Shown here piece after piece: positions 46,922 to 56,289 of a stretch of 64,000 nucleotides of DNA. The position numbers were made by a program, and so were the translations under genes. Each line of letters begins with the position of its first letter. The stretch's first letter is position 1. The notes below the pieces were generated by a model that had not been told where the DNA came from, did no database searches, and was given only the letters and a program-made list of their open reading frames with translations. The DNA lies in assembly GCA_027627685.1 (NCBI GenBank), contig CP091241.1, positions 1,489,191-1,553,190 of the forward strand, written 5' to 3'. Source of the DNA: Hyphomonadaceae bacterium ML37. GTDB taxonomy: Bacteria > Pseudomonadota > Alphaproteobacteria > Caulobacterales > Maricaulaceae.

Positions 46922-47653
46922 ATGACGCGGCGCAAGCTGATTGCGGGAAACTGGAAAATGCACGGGCTCAGCGCCGATCTGGCCTGGGCGGACCGGCTGT
47001 CCGGCCTGCTGGCGGTGCCGCCGCGCAGTGAAGTCCTGGTGTGTCCGCCCGCCACCTTGCTCTCGGGCATGGCTGCGCGCGCCCCTGGTTGGGTGGCGGT
47101 CGGCGCTCAGGACTGCGCCGCAGACTCTGGCGGCGCACAGACCGGGGATGTGTCGGCGGCCATGCTGGCCGATCTCGGCGCGCGCTTTGTCATCACCGGG
47201 CACAGTGAGCGCCGGCGGCTGCATGGCGAGAGCGATGCGCAGGTGCGCGCCAAGTCGCAAGCGGCGCTGGACGCCGGACTCACGCCCCTGATCTGCGTTG
47301 GCGAGACGCTGGAGCAGCGCCAGGCGGGCGAGGCGCAAGCGGTCGTCCTGCAACAGGTTCTGGCCAGCGTGCCGGAGGCGGCCGCAGGCCGCGTGATCAT
47401 CGCCTATGAGCCGGTCTGGGCCATCGGCACCGGCGCTCATGCCCGCCCTGAGGACGCTGACGAGATGCACCGCGCCATCCGCAGCGCCTTGCGTGACGGC
47501 CATGGCGATCAGCTGCGCATTCTCTATGGCGGCTCGGTCAATCCGGACAATGCCGCAGGCCTCCTGGCCCAGCCCCATATTGACGGGGCCCTGGTCGGCG
47601 GCGCCAGTCTTGATCCGGCCCGTTTCGCCGCCATCATCCGCGCCGCCGGGTAA
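46922..47653 (+). CDS. tpiA: Triosephosphate isomerase
   Basis: A 243-residue glycolytic enzyme interconverting dihydroxyacetone phosphate and glyceraldehyde-3-phosphate. Catalytic residues are visible: Asn10 and Lys12 in GNWKMH, His94 in ITGHSERR, Glu163 in AYEPVWAIGTG, with the phosphate loop ILYGGSVNPDNA near the C-terminus. GGGGGAG stands six bases before the ATG. It is divergent from the PpiD-like gene across 177 bases and upstream of the pseudo-receiver gene and secG. The tpiA-secG neighbourhood is common in bacteria; the extra gene between is less usual. Confidence 0.97.
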   Translation: MTRRKLIAGNWKMHGLSADLAWADRLSGLLAVPPRSEVLVCPPATLLSGMAARAPGWVAVGAQDCAADSGGAQTGDVSAAMLADLGARFVITGHSERRRLHGESDAQVRAKSQAALDAGLTPLICVGETLEQRQAGEAQAVVLQQVLASVPEAAAGRVIIAYEPVWAIGTGAHARPEDADEMHRAIRSALRDGHGDQLRILYGGSVNPDNAAGLLAQPHIDGALVGGASLDPARFAAIIRAAG

Positions 47654-47729
47654 GGCGTTCTTCAGATTTCGTGACTAGATTCATTCGCGATAACTCACGA
47701 GACCCGGTCAGCGGGCGCTGGAGTGGCGG

Positions 47730-48734
47730 ATGGCAGAGCTGGATTATCGCCGCGCAACCGTGGCGCTCTTTGATCCTGTGCATGTAAACCTGCGCATTAC
47801 GCGGTATGCGCTGCATGAAATCGGATTCCGGGAGATCATGTCGCTGAACTCGCTGGGCGAGCTCAAGCGCCGCCTGGTCGATGAGGCGCCGCACCTGCTG
47901 GTCGCGGAGACATCCAATCACGAGGCTGAGGTGTTCCGCCTGGTGCGCGCCATCAGGGCCGGTGAAGCATCGACCAACCCGTTCGCCGCGATTCTGCTGA
48001 CCACCTGGCGGCGTGACACGAGCCTGGTGCGCGAGGCCATCGGGTCCGGCGCCGACGATGTGATCATCCGGCCGTTCTCGACATCGTTTGCCGAAGAGCG
48101 GGTGCGCACGCTGGTGCGCGCGCGCAAGCCCTTCATCGTCACCAGCGATTACATCGGCCCGGACCGGCGGCGCGACAAGGCCAGGGGCGGGGGCGCCGCC
48201 CAGCCGATCGACGCGCCCAACGTGCTGCGTGCGGTGGTGGAAAATGACAGCGATGCGCTGGCGCGCGCCCGCGTCTGGATCGACGAGGCCCGCCGCACGG
48301 TGGATGGCGAGCGTCTGCGCCGGTTGTGCATGCGCGTGGTGATCGGCGCCGAAGCGGCGGCGGCCGAGCTGCAGGCGGGGCGCGAGCCGGTCATGGATTT
48401 GTCCGATCTGGAGCGCGGCGCCCGGGAAGTGCGCGCCAGGCTCGCCCGCACCCGCTCGGCCGAGGCCAAGCGTGTGGCGCATGCGCTGTGCGAGGTCACG
48501 TCCGAACTGCGCGAGCCGGGCGGATTCACCGTGGCCAATCTGTCGCTGGCGCGCGAGCTAGCGATGGCGGCCTATGTGGCGTTCGCCGGAGATGACGGCA
48601 TCGAGCGGTCGCGCGACGAGATTGAAGGGGCCGTCCAGCTGCTGCGCCAGCGCATGGCCCAGGCGTCTGTGCGCAAGGCGCAGCCCGATAGTGGCGTTGC
48701 GGCTGCGCCTGAGCTAAAACGCGCGGCAAGTTGA
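47730..48734 (+). CDS. Receiver-domain-like protein with altered phosphorylation site
   Basis: A 334-residue protein whose first 125 residues resemble a CheY-type receiver: VALFDPVHVNLRITRYALHEIGF, a third strand LLVAETSN, ILLTTW and IIRPFS. The acceptor aspartate position is Glu60, and the conserved Lys is Arg114. This suggests a pseudo-receiver that is constitutively on or not phosphorylated. The rest is mainly charged helix (about 160-310) without a known output domain. GGAG lies six bases before ATG. It lies between tpiA and secG and may affect them or act elsewhere; no partner kinase adjoins. Confidence 0.65.
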   Translation: MAELDYRRATVALFDPVHVNLRITRYALHEIGFREIMSLNSLGELKRRLVDEAPHLLVAETSNHEAEVFRLVRAIRAGEASTNPFAAILLTTWRRDTSLVREAIGSGADDVIIRPFSTSFAEERVRTLVRARKPFIVTSDYIGPDRRRDKARGGGAAQPIDAPNVLRAVVENDSDALARARVWIDEARRTVDGERLRRLCMRVVIGAEAAAAELQAGREPVMDLSDLERGAREVRARLARTRSAEAKRVAHALCEVTSELREPGGFTVANLSLARELAMAAYVAFAGDDGIERSRDEIEGAVQLLRQRMAQASVRKAQPDSGVAAAPELKRAAS

Positions 48735-48782
48735 GCGCGCCGGAGCCCCGGCGCGTCATTTGCACGACAGGGCCGCGCCGAC

Positions 48783-49208
48783 ATGATTGCTGTTCTCCTG
48801 ATTATCCATCTTCTGATCATCGCCGCGATGGTGACCATCATTCTCATGCAGCGCTCCGAAGGCGGCGCGCTGGGCATTGGCGGCGGCGGGCCGGGCGGCA
48901 TGATGAGCGGGCGCGGCGCAGCCAATCTCCTGACCCGCTCCACGATGATTCTGGGCGCGCTGTTTGTCGGCAACTCGATCCTGCTGGCGGTGCTGGCGAG
49001 CGTGGATGACAGCGGACGCTCGGTGATTGAACGCATGGGCGCGGAACAGTCAGACCAGCTGCCGTTTGATTTCACGACCCTGCCGGATGATGCGGCCGAT
49101 GACACCGTTCCGGACGCTGAAGGCGAGGTCCAGCCGGACGCCGAGGCCGACGACGCGCCGCCTCCGCCGCCGGCGGTTGAAGACGAGCCCGAGATTCCGG
49201 GCCGCTAG
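48783..49208 (+). CDS. secG: Preprotein translocase subunit SecG
   Basis: A 141-residue SecG. Two membrane segments flank the family's glycine-rich loop: LLIIHLLIIAAMVTIILMQRSEGGALGIGGG and LLTRSTMILGALFVGNSILLAVLAS. The tail from about residue 85 is acidic and Pro-rich (DDAPPPPPAVEDEPE), a common extension in alphaproteobacteria. It assists SecYEG in protein export. Ribosome site is weak. It stands close to panB and to YfgM-like and bamB genes, all with secretion or envelope roles except panB. Confidence 0.93.
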   Translation: MIAVLLIIHLLIIAAMVTIILMQRSEGGALGIGGGGPGGMMSGRGAANLLTRSTMILGALFVGNSILLAVLASVDDSGRSVIERMGAEQSDQLPFDFTTLPDDAADDTVPDAEGEVQPDAEADDAPPPPPAVEDEPEIPGR

Positions 49209-49253
49209 GGGCGCAAATTCTTTGACAGCCCGGCGCAGCGTGCGAGGCGAGCC

Positions 49254-50081
49254 ATGTCTGCCCAGTCCAAGACCGATGTGCGGCGCATAACGCCGCCGGA
49301 TATTCGCGCCCGCAAGGGCGGCGAGCCCTTGGTGTGCCTGACCGCTTATGACGCGCCCATGGCCGCTCTGCTCGACCCCCATTGCGACTTGCTTCTGGTG
49401 GGCGATTCGGTGGGCATGGTGGTGCACGGCCTGCCCAACACGCTGCCCGTCACGCTTGAGATGATGATCCTGCATGGCCAGGCGGTGATGCGCGGCTCGA
49501 AGCGGGCGCTGGTGGCCGTCGACATGCCGTTCTCCACCTATGAGCGCTCCAAGGAGCAGGCGTTCGACAATGCCTCGCGCATCCTGCGCGAAACCGGATG
49601 CCATGCCGTGAAGGTGGAAAGCGGCGTCTATATCGCCGAGACCATCCGATTCATGGCTGAGCGCGCCATTCCGGTGATCGGCCATGTCGGGCTGCGGCCC
49701 CAGGCCTCGCTGGCCGATGGCGGGTTCAAGGCCAAGGGACGCGATGCGGCCAGCCGCGCAAAAGTGCTGGAAGAAGCCATAGCGGCGGATGAGGCGGGCG
49801 CGTTCGCCATCGTCATTGAAGGCGTCGCCGAGGATCTCGCCGAGGAAATCACCAGCAAGGTGAAAGCGCCCACGATCGGGATTGGCGCTTCGGCGGCGTG
49901 CGACGGACAGATTCTCGTGACGCCGGACATGCTGGGCCTGTTCGACTGGACGCCGCGCTTCGTGAGGCGCTACGCCGACATCAAGAGCCAGGTCGAAGAC
50001 GGCGTGAAGGCCTATGCCGATGATGTGCGCTCACGCGCCTTTCCCGGTCCCGATCAGGTCTACAAACCCAGGCCGAGTTGA
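49254..50081 (+). CDS. panB: 3-Methyl-2-oxobutanoate hydroxymethyltransferase
   Basis: A 275-residue TIM-barrel enzyme making ketopantoate from ketoisovalerate and methylene-tetrahydrofolate, the first pantothenate step. Visible are CLTAYDAPMAALLDPHCDLLLVGDSVGMVVHGLPNTLPVT, with the metal-binding Asp residues, the GHVGLRPQ loop and the catalytic Glu in AFAIVIEGVAEDLA. GAGG is six bases before ATG. No panC follows; the downstream gene is a YfgM-like protein, so pantothenate genes are dispersed. Confidence 0.96.
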   Translation: MSAQSKTDVRRITPPDIRARKGGEPLVCLTAYDAPMAALLDPHCDLLLVGDSVGMVVHGLPNTLPVTLEMMILHGQAVMRGSKRALVAVDMPFSTYERSKEQAFDNASRILRETGCHAVKVESGVYIAETIRFMAERAIPVIGHVGLRPQASLADGGFKAKGRDAASRAKVLEEAIAADEAGAFAIVIEGVAEDLAEEITSKVKAPTIGIGASAACDGQILVTPDMLGLFDWTPRFVRRYADIKSQVEDGVKAYADDVRSRAFPGPDQVYKPRPS

Positions 50082-50173
50082 CCCTGCGCCGAGCGGCACG
50101 GCGTTGTTGCCCGTGAGAGACGGCGCGGCTAGGGTCGCGCGCACTGTTTTGAGGTTAAATCCGGAGCCCTGTC

Positions 50174-51049
50174 TTGGCTGACGCGTTCGACGAAGTCGAA
50201 GAAGAACTGCGCCGCGAGCGCTATCAGGCGATGCTGCGCAAATGGGGGCCCTGGGTGGCCGGCATTGCGGCGGCGATCGTGCTGGGCGCGGCAGGATATC
50301 AGTACTGGTCCGCGACCACGAAATCGGCCGCAGACTCTGCGTCCGACGCCTATCAGGCCGCGGCCACCCTGTTTGAAGCGGGCGCGTTGAACGAGGCCGA
50401 CGCCGCGTTCGCCAGCCTGGCCGAAACCGGACCGCGCGGCTATGCGGCGCTGGCGCTGATGCGCCGTGCGGCCATCGCGCAGGCCGGCGGCGACGCGCAG
50501 GAAGCGGCGCGCCTGTTCGAGGCTGCCGGCGAACGTTCACCCGACCCGCTGACCCGCGATGTGGCGCGCTATCGCGCGGTGCTGGCGGTGTTCGATGATC
50601 TGTCGCTGGATGATCTCAATCTGCGCCTCGAGCCGCTGACGCGCGCCGGATCCGCGGTCGGTCCGCTGGCCCGCGAGCTGATGGCGGCCGCCGCCTTGCG
50701 TGACCAGCGCTGGGATGATGCGCGCCGGCGCTATGAACTTCTGACCATCGCTGTCGATGCACCCGCTGGCGTGCAGCGCCGCGCCCAAGAGGCCTTGGCC
50801 TATATCGACCAGAACGCCCCGGCTGAAGCGCCCGCCGAACCGGCCGGGGCCGATGCGCCGGACGCCGGGTCTGAGGGCGGAGAACCGGCTGCGGACGGCG
50901 ATGCGCCCGCCGAACTGCCTGACGCGCTGCGCCGGGTGCTGGACGAAGGTACGCCATCACCGGACGAAGACGACCCGATCGAGGCTTTGCGGCGCCTGCG
51001 CGAGCAGGCCGGCGAACCCGGCGCCGACAATGAGGAGGACGGGCGATGA
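50174..51049 (+). CDS. YfgM/TPR-like membrane-anchored protein
   Basis: A 291-residue protein starting at TTG (VADAFDEVEEELR with CGGAG seven bases upstream). After a short cytoplasmic segment, one membrane helix (about 25-46, VAGIAAAIVLGAAGYQYWS) leads to a periplasmic TPR-like domain to about 215 and a low-complexity acidic Pro/Ala tail. The layout matches the YfgM/Tetratricopeptide_2 family that sits at SecYEG and works with PpiD. It overlaps bamB by four bases (ATGA), so the pair is co-translated. This YfgM-BamB-Der order is widely conserved in Gram-negatives. Confidence 0.88.
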   Translation: MADAFDEVEEELRRERYQAMLRKWGPWVAGIAAAIVLGAAGYQYWSATTKSAADSASDAYQAAATLFEAGALNEADAAFASLAETGPRGYAALALMRRAAIAQAGGDAQEAARLFEAAGERSPDPLTRDVARYRAVLAVFDDLSLDDLNLRLEPLTRAGSAVGPLARELMAAAALRDQRWDDARRRYELLTIAVDAPAGVQRRAQEALAYIDQNAPAEAPAEPAGADAPDAGSEGGEPAADGDAPAELPDALRRVLDEGTPSPDEDDPIEALRRLREQAGEPGADNEEDGR

Positions 51050-52449
51050 GCCTTGCCAGATTGCTTCCCCTGACGCTCACCCTGTGCGCGGGCCTTGCTC
51101 TGGCCGGTTGCGGCGCAGGCGAGCAGCTCAGCCGCATCAACCCGTTTTCGGGCACGGAGGGCGAGGACCCCAATGCGCCGCCGCGCGATCAGCGCATTCC
51201 CGTGCTCGAGCTTGATGACCGTATGGCCGCGCCCGAGACTGCCGAACCGGTCACGCTGCCCCGGTCCTATGTGAACAATGCCTGGCCCCAGTCCGACGGA
51301 TTTCCGACCCACGCCATGCAGCACACGCGCGCGTCGGGCGCGCTGAACCGTCTGTGGCGTGTGGATATCGGGTCGGGCTCGTCGCGCGACCGGCGCGTGC
51401 GCGCCCGTCCTGTGATTTCTGACGGCGTGGTCTACGCCATGGATGCTGACGGCCGCATTTCAGCGCGCTCGCTGGATACGGGTGCAGAAAGCTGGAGCAC
51501 CCGCCTCCAGAATGAAGAGGGCGCCGGGCCGCGCAGCTCCTGGGTTCCGTTTGCAGGCCGCGGAAGCAGCGCCCCGACATTTGGCGGCTCGATCGGGTAT
51601 GATTCCGGCCGTCTGTTCGCCCACACTGGTGGCCGATTCTTCGTGGCCCTGGACGCCCGCTCCGGCGCGGAACTGTGGCGCCGCACGGCGCTGACGCCCT
51701 ATCATTCCGCCCCGACCATCGCGGACGGGCGCGTGTTCGTCACCACCGATGACAACGAGCTTCTGGCCCTCGACGCCGCGAACGGCGAAGTCGTCTGGTC
51801 CCACCGGTCGATCGCCGAAACGGCCCGGGTTCTGGCCACGCCAAGCCCTGCGGTTCTCGGCGCGACGTTGATTGCGCCCTACAGCTCGGGTGAAGTGGCC
51901 GCGCTGAGCGTGCCCAACGGGCGCGAGCTGTGGACCGAGGCGCTGACGCGCGCGGGCGGCCTGACGCCGATGTCGACCATCAATGACATCGCCGCCAGCC
52001 CGGTGGTGATTGGCGACCGGGTGTATGCGATGAGCCATTCGGGCGTCATGGCGGCGCTCGATCTGCGCACAGGCCAGCGCCTGTGGACGCTGCCTGCGGG
52101 CGGCGTGCACACCCCCGCGCTGGCGGGCGATTTCCTGTTCCTGGTCACCGTCGACGCCCAGCTGACCGCGATTGACCGCAATACCGGCGAAGTGCGCTGG
52201 CTGACGCAGCTGGGCCAGTTCGAGAACGAGCGCCGCCGCCGCAATCGCGTCGCCTGGGCCGGACCTGTGCTGGCCGGGGACCGGTTGGTGCTGGCGTCGT
52301 CGCGCGGTGAGCTGGTGATCGTCGATGCGGCTACAGGCGCAGTCAACGCGACCCGCGATCTGGGTGATCCGGTGTTCGTGGCGCCGGTGATCGCTGCCGA
52401 GACCGTTGTGGTCGTGACCAATAGCGGCCGCCTGATCGCGCTGCGCTAG
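51046..52449 (+). CDS. bamB: Outer membrane assembly lipoprotein BamB
   Basis: A 467-residue lipoprotein with lipobox ALAGC (Cys22), and an eight-bladed PQQ-like beta-propeller starting around residue 95: repeated units such as ARPVISDGVVYAMDADGRIS, PTIADGRVFVTTDDNELLALDAANGEVVWSHR and SPVVIGDRVYAMSHSGVMAALDLRTGQRLW. It assists BamA in inserting beta-barrel proteins, which would include the autotransporter in this window. It overlaps the YfgM-like gene by four bases and precedes der by 35 bases. Confidence 0.93.
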   Translation: MSLARLLPLTLTLCAGLALAGCGAGEQLSRINPFSGTEGEDPNAPPRDQRIPVLELDDRMAAPETAEPVTLPRSYVNNAWPQSDGFPTHAMQHTRASGALNRLWRVDIGSGSSRDRRVRARPVISDGVVYAMDADGRISARSLDTGAESWSTRLQNEEGAGPRSSWVPFAGRGSSAPTFGGSIGYDSGRLFAHTGGRFFVALDARSGAELWRRTALTPYHSAPTIADGRVFVTTDDNELLALDAANGEVVWSHRSIAETARVLATPSPAVLGATLIAPYSSGEVAALSVPNGRELWTEALTRAGGLTPMSTINDIAASPVVIGDRVYAMSHSGVMAALDLRTGQRLWTLPAGGVHTPALAGDFLFLVTVDAQLTAIDRNTGEVRWLTQLGQFENERRRRNRVAWAGPVLAGDRLVLASSRGELVIVDAATGAVNATRDLGDPVFVAPVIAAETVVVVTNSGRLIALR

Positions 52450-52484
52450 GTGCGCGGCGGGCCAAGCGGCGAACGGAGCATCCG

Positions 52485-53903
52485 GTGAAACGCCTGCCCG
52501 CCCTGGCCATTGTCGGCCGCCCCAATGTGGGCAAGTCCACCCTGTTCAACCGGCTTGCCGGCAAGCCGCTGGCCATTGTTGATGACCGTCCGGGCATTAC
52601 CCGCGACCGGCGCGAGGCGCGTGGCCGTCTGGGCGATCTGGATCTGCGCCTGATCGACACGGCCGGGTATGAGGACGCGTCCACCGGCATCGAGGTGCGC
52701 ATGCGCGCCCAGACCGAACGCGCCATGAAGGACGCCGATCTGTGCGTCTTTCTTATTGATGGCCGTGAGGGTGTGACGGCGCTCGACACCCGCTTCGCCG
52801 AACTGCTGCGCCGATCCGGGCGCCCGGTGGTTCTGGCGGTCAACAAGTGCGAAGGCGCGCGCGGCGATCGCGGGTTGGACGAGGCCTGGGCCATGGGGTT
52901 GGGCGAGCCGGTGCCGGTGTCCGCCGCCCATGGCGAGGGGATGAGCGATCTGTTCGTGCGCCTGGCCGCCGTGATCGACGAGATTGATCTTGAGATACCG
53001 CCGGAGCCGGGCGCGCCGGAAGCGCCGGTGCAGTCAGATCATGAAGACGCCGATTTCGATCCTGACGCAGACGTCGAAGTGGACGAAGGTGCGCCGCTGC
53101 GCATCGCCGTGGTGGGGCGGCCCAATGTGGGCAAGTCGACGCTGGTCAACGCCCTGATCGGCGAGGAACGCGTGATCACGGGGCCCGAAGCCGGACTGAC
53201 GCGTGACGCCATCGCGGTGGAGTGGGAATGGGAAGGCCGGCGCGTGCGCCTGCACGACACGGCGGGCCTGCGCAAGCGGGGCAAGGTGGATGACCGCATC
53301 GAGCGCATGAGCGCGGCCGACACGCTGCGCGCGGTGAAGTTTGCCGAGATCGTGCTGTTGCTGGTCGACGCCGAACAGCCGTTCGAACGCCAGGACCTCA
53401 ATATCGCCTCACGCGTCGAGGCGGAAGGGCGTGGCCTGATCGTCCTGTTATCGAAATGGGATCTGGTGCCTGACAAGCAGGCGCGCCTGGCCGAGCTGCG
53501 CGAGATGTTCGAGCGGCTGCTGCCCCAGATCAAGGGCGCCCCGCTGATCCCGATCTCGGCGGTGACCGGGCGCGGCCTCGACCGCATCATGCCCGAGGTC
53601 AAAGCCCTGCACCGCAACTGGAACGCCCGGGTGAAGACCCGCGATCTCAATGATTGGCTGGGTGAAATGACCCAGCGCCATCCACCCCCTGCGGTGGACG
53701 GGCGCCGGGTCAAAGCCAAATACATGGCCCAGACCAAGGCGCGCCCGCCCACTTTCGTACTGATGGCGTCGCGCGCGGCTTATCTGCCCGAGAGCTACAA
53801 GCGCTATCTGGTCAATGGCCTGCGCGAAGCGTTCGGCCTGCCCGGCGTGCCGATCCGCCTGATCGTGAAGGCGGGCGACAACCCGTATGCCAAGAAAACC
53901 TAG
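52485..53903 (+). CDS. der: Ribosome biogenesis GTPase Der (EngA)
   Basis: A 472-residue double GTPase for 50S subunit maturation. Two G domains each show GRPNVGKST (first at residues 11-19), DTAG switch motifs ([23 protein letters not shown]) and NKCEG / SKWD specificity motifs, then a KH-like C-terminal domain ending [18 protein letters not shown]. The linker between them is acidic. Start is GTG 52485 with CGGAG six bases upstream. The stop TAG shares the tetranucleotide CTAG with the convergent rlmE stop. Follows bamB. Confidence 0.96.
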   Translation: MKRLPALAIVGRPNVGKSTLFNRLAGKPLAIVDDRPGITRDRREARGRLGDLDLRLIDTAGYEDASTGIEVRMRAQTERAMKDADLCVFLIDGREGVTALDTRFAELLRRSGRPVVLAVNKCEGARGDRGLDEAWAMGLGEPVPVSAAHGEGMSDLFVRLAAVIDEIDLEIPPEPGAPEAPVQSDHEDADFDPDADVEVDEGAPLRIAVVGRPNVGKSTLVNALIGEERVITGPEAGLTRDAIAVEWEWEGRRVRLHDTAGLRKRGKVDDRIERMSAADTLRAVKFAEIVLLLVDAEQPFERQDLNIASRVEAEGRGLIVLLSKWDLVPDKQARLAELREMFERLLPQIKGAPLIPISAVTGRGLDRIMPEVKALHRNWNARVKTRDLNDWLGEMTQRHPPPAVDGRRVKAKYMAQTKARPPTFVLMASRAAYLPESYKRYLVNGLREAFGLPGVPIRLIVKAGDNPYAKKT

Positions 53904-54628
53904 CCCTTGAAGCCTTCGGCGATCAGGAAGGTTTCCGCGCTTTCCGAGCGGCTGGCCGGCGGCTTGTAGTGGCGCACTTTTTTGAACCGGGTCTTCAGGG
54001 CATCCAGCACGTCCTGCGAGGCGCCGCCCTGGAAGACCTTGGCGACGAACGCGCCACCGGGTTTGAGCACGTCCATGGCGAACAGGGCTGCGGCCTCCAC
54101 CAGCGCGACGATGCGCAAATGGTCTGTCGACTTGTGACCTGTCGTCCAGGGCGCCAGGTCTGACAGGACCAGGTCAGCCGGTCCGCCCAGCGCCTGTTTG
54201 AGGGCTTCGGCGGCGCCCGGCTCGGTGAAATCCAACTCCAGCAGGATCGCGCCGGGGATCTGGGGAATCTCCAGAAGGTCGATGCCGGCCACATGGCTGG
54301 CGCCGCGTTTCAGCGCCACCTGCGTCCAGCCCCCCGGAGCTGCGCCGAGATCGGCGATGCGCATGCCGGGCCGCAGCAGGTGGAACTTGTCGTCCAGCTC
54401 GATCAGCTTGTAGGCGGCGCGGGAGCGATAGCCTTCCTGACGCGCCTTGGCCACGTACGGGTCATTGAGCTGCCGGTCGAGCCAGCGCTGGGACGAATGC
54501 TTGCGCCCGCGCGCGGTTTTGACCCGTGTGCGCAGCTGCTTGGCCGAGCGGGCGTCGCCGCCCGCCGTGACGGGACCGGACTGGCGGCGGCGGCGCGGTT
54601 CGTCTGTGTCGTCGTCAGAACCGCTCAT
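53900..54628 (-). CDS. rlmE: 23S rRNA 2'-O-methyltransferase RlmE (RrmJ/FtsJ)
   Basis: A 242-residue SAM-dependent methyltransferase that modifies U2552 of 23S rRNA late in 50S assembly. Motifs: [33 protein letters not shown] (SAM motif I and catalytic Lys), [21 protein letters not shown] (catalytic Asp) and [12 protein letters not shown] (second Lys). Residues 1-30 are a basic extension. The start overlaps the Ppx/GppA stop by four bases (ATGA), and this pairing is standard for alphaproteobacteria. Confidence 0.95.
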   Translation of the reverse strand: MSGSDDDTDEPRRRRQSGPVTAGGDARSAKQLRTRVKTARGRKHSSQRWLDRQLNDPYVAKARQEGYRSRAAYKLIELDDKFHLLRPGMRIADLGAAPGGWTQVALKRGASHVAGIDLLEIPQIPGAILLELDFTEPGAAEALKQALGGPADLVLSDLAPWTTGHKSTDHLRIVALVEAAALFAMDVLKPGGAFVAKVFQGGASQDVLDALKTRFKKVRHYKPPASRSESAETFLIAEGFKG

Positions 54629-55737
54629 GAGGGCGTGCTTCCTTTGCGGGACCCGGACCGGCCTCTGGCGCCCCGGCGGCGGCGCGGGCGCATCAGGCCC
54701 AGCAGAATGCCTTCTCGCAGGCCGCGGTCGCCGACCCGTACGCGTTCGCATGGCCACGCATCCATCACCGCTTCATAGATGGCGCACCCGGCGACCACCA
54801 GATCGGCGCGGTCATCGCCGATACAGCCCTCGCGCGCCCGGTCGGCGCGGCCCTGCGTGGCCAGACGGTGGCAGGCGATGCGGGCGTCAGCCGTGCTCAT
54901 CCACATGCCGTCGACCCGGTCGCGGACATATTTGTCCAGATTGAGATGCACCCCGGCGACCGAGGTGACTGTGCCCGATGTGCCGACAATATGCGCGCGC
55001 CCCGCCTCGAACAGGGGACGCAGGCGGCGCGCACCCTTGGGCGGACGCAAATGCTCGGCGGCGCAGGTTTTCATGGCCTGATACCAGCCGGCGCGCAGGT
55101 CCGGATCGTCCGGCTCGGGGAAGCGGTCGGACAGCGTCACCACGCCCAGCGGCATGGTTGACCAGCCGCGCAGGGGCGGGCGTCCGCCCGATTTCAGAGC
55201 GCCGCGGGCGCGCCACTCGGCCAGATCCACCCAGCACAGCTCTGTCGAGCCGCCGCCGATATCGATCACCAGACCCGCGTCATACTCCGCATCGAGCAGA
55301 TCGAGACTGCCCTGTACGGCCAGGCGCGCCTCTTCCTCGGCGGTGATGATTTCCAGATCAAGGCCGGTCAACTCCTTGGCGCGGGCCAGGAATTCGGGAC
55401 CGTTGGTCGCGACGCGGCAGGCCTCGGTCGCAATGGCGCGCAGGCGGGTCACATTGCGGCGTTTGACCCGGTCCGCACACACGCTCAGAGCTTCCAGTGC
55501 GCGGGTCATGGCCGGTTCGGACAGTTCGCCGGTGGACAAAAGCCCTTCGCCCAGACGCACGATGCGCGAATAGGCGTCCACCACGCGAAAGCCGTGCTGG
55601 GTCTTGCACGCCAGCAGCATGCGGCAATTGGTGGTGCCCAGATCGATCGCCCCGTAGACCGGGTCGGCGGACCGTCGGCGGGTGGGCCCCTCCGGCCGCG
55701 GCTTGGGCGCATCGGCCCCGGCGGCATCCTTCGCCAT
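54625..55737 (-). CDS. Ppx/GppA family phosphatase
   Basis: A 370-residue exopolyphosphatase / guanosine pentaphosphate phosphatase. The ASKHA-fold motifs are [15 protein letters not shown] (about 29-43), [33 protein letters not shown] and [15 protein letters not shown]. Start ATG 55737 ([10 protein letters not shown]) follows a weak GGA; frames further upstream have no homology. In this subfamily the activity, polyphosphate or pppGpp, is not settled by sequence. Co-translated with rlmE. Confidence 0.92.
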   Translation of the reverse strand: MAKDAAGADAPKPRPEGPTRRRSADPVYGAIDLGTTNCRMLLACKTQHGFRVVDAYSRIVRLGEGLLSTGELSEPAMTRALEALSVCADRVKRRNVTRLRAIATEACRVATNGPEFLARAKELTGLDLEIITAEEEARLAVQGSLDLLDAEYDAGLVIDIGGGSTELCWVDLAEWRARGALKSGGRPPLRGWSTMPLGVVTLSDRFPEPDDPDLRAGWYQAMKTCAAEHLRPPKGARRLRPLFEAGRAHIVGTSGTVTSVAGVHLNLDKYVRDRVDGMWMSTADARIACHRLATQGRADRAREGCIGDDRADLVVAGCAIYEAVMDAWPCERVRVGDRGLREGILLGLMRPRRRRGARGRSGSRKGSTPS

Positions 55738-55938
55738 GTTTCCACGTCCCTGTTGCGGGCGGCGGGATCGTGGCGCGCCGCCATTCACGGGGGCGCAGCC
55801 CTCAGCATTCCGTCGCAACGCTGACTTCAATTGGCCGCAAGGATAACACGCTTCACGCGCAGCGTAAGCCGCGCGCGGCGCCCGGGTCTGGAACCGGCTG
55901 ACGGATCGCCTACCTTGTGAAGACGGGAGGCCTTGGCG

Positions 55939-56289
55939 ATGACCACACACGATCCGGCGATGAGACAGGCGAAATTTGCGCCGGGCGATGTGGTGCGCCA
56001 CCGGTTGTTCCCGTTCCGGGGCGTCGTGTTCGACGTGGACCCCGAGTTCGCCAATTCCGAGGAGTGGTGGCTGTCCATCCCCGAGGCGATCCGCCCGTCC
56101 AAGGATCAGCCCTTCTATCACCTGCTCGCCGAGAACGATCAGAGCTACTACACCGCCTATGTGTCGGAGCAGAACCTGCTGCCCGACGCCCACAATGGCG
56201 CGGTCGGGCATCCCGGGACGCAGGAGCTGTTTTCAGGTTTTGACGGCGAGCGTTACGCCGTGAAGCCGCGTCCGGGCTGGGCGAACTAG
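55939..56289 (+). CDS. hspQ: Heat shock protein HspQ
   Basis: A 116-residue HspQ/YccV-like protein. The signature AKFAPGDVVRHRLFPFRGVVFDVDPEF and QPFYHLLAENDQSYYTAYVSEQNLLPD are diagnostic. In other bacteria it enhances Lon protease and was first noted as binding hemimethylated DNA. ATG 55939 has GGGAGG eight bases upstream; an in-frame TTG at 55933 would be too close to it. Its stop shares CTAG with the convergent pleC-like gene. Confidence 0.95.
   Translation: MTTHDPAMRQAKFAPGDVVRHRLFPFRGVVFDVDPEFANSEEWWLSIPEAIRPSKDQPFYHLLAENDQSYYTAYVSEQNLLPDAHNGAVGHPGTQELFSGFDGERYAVKPRPGWAN

Noticed and set aside
46745-47578. Apparent 278-residue N-terminal extension of the PpiD-like protein
   Set aside because: It runs antisense through tpiA. 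The ATG at 46744 gives the typical PpiD N-terminus.
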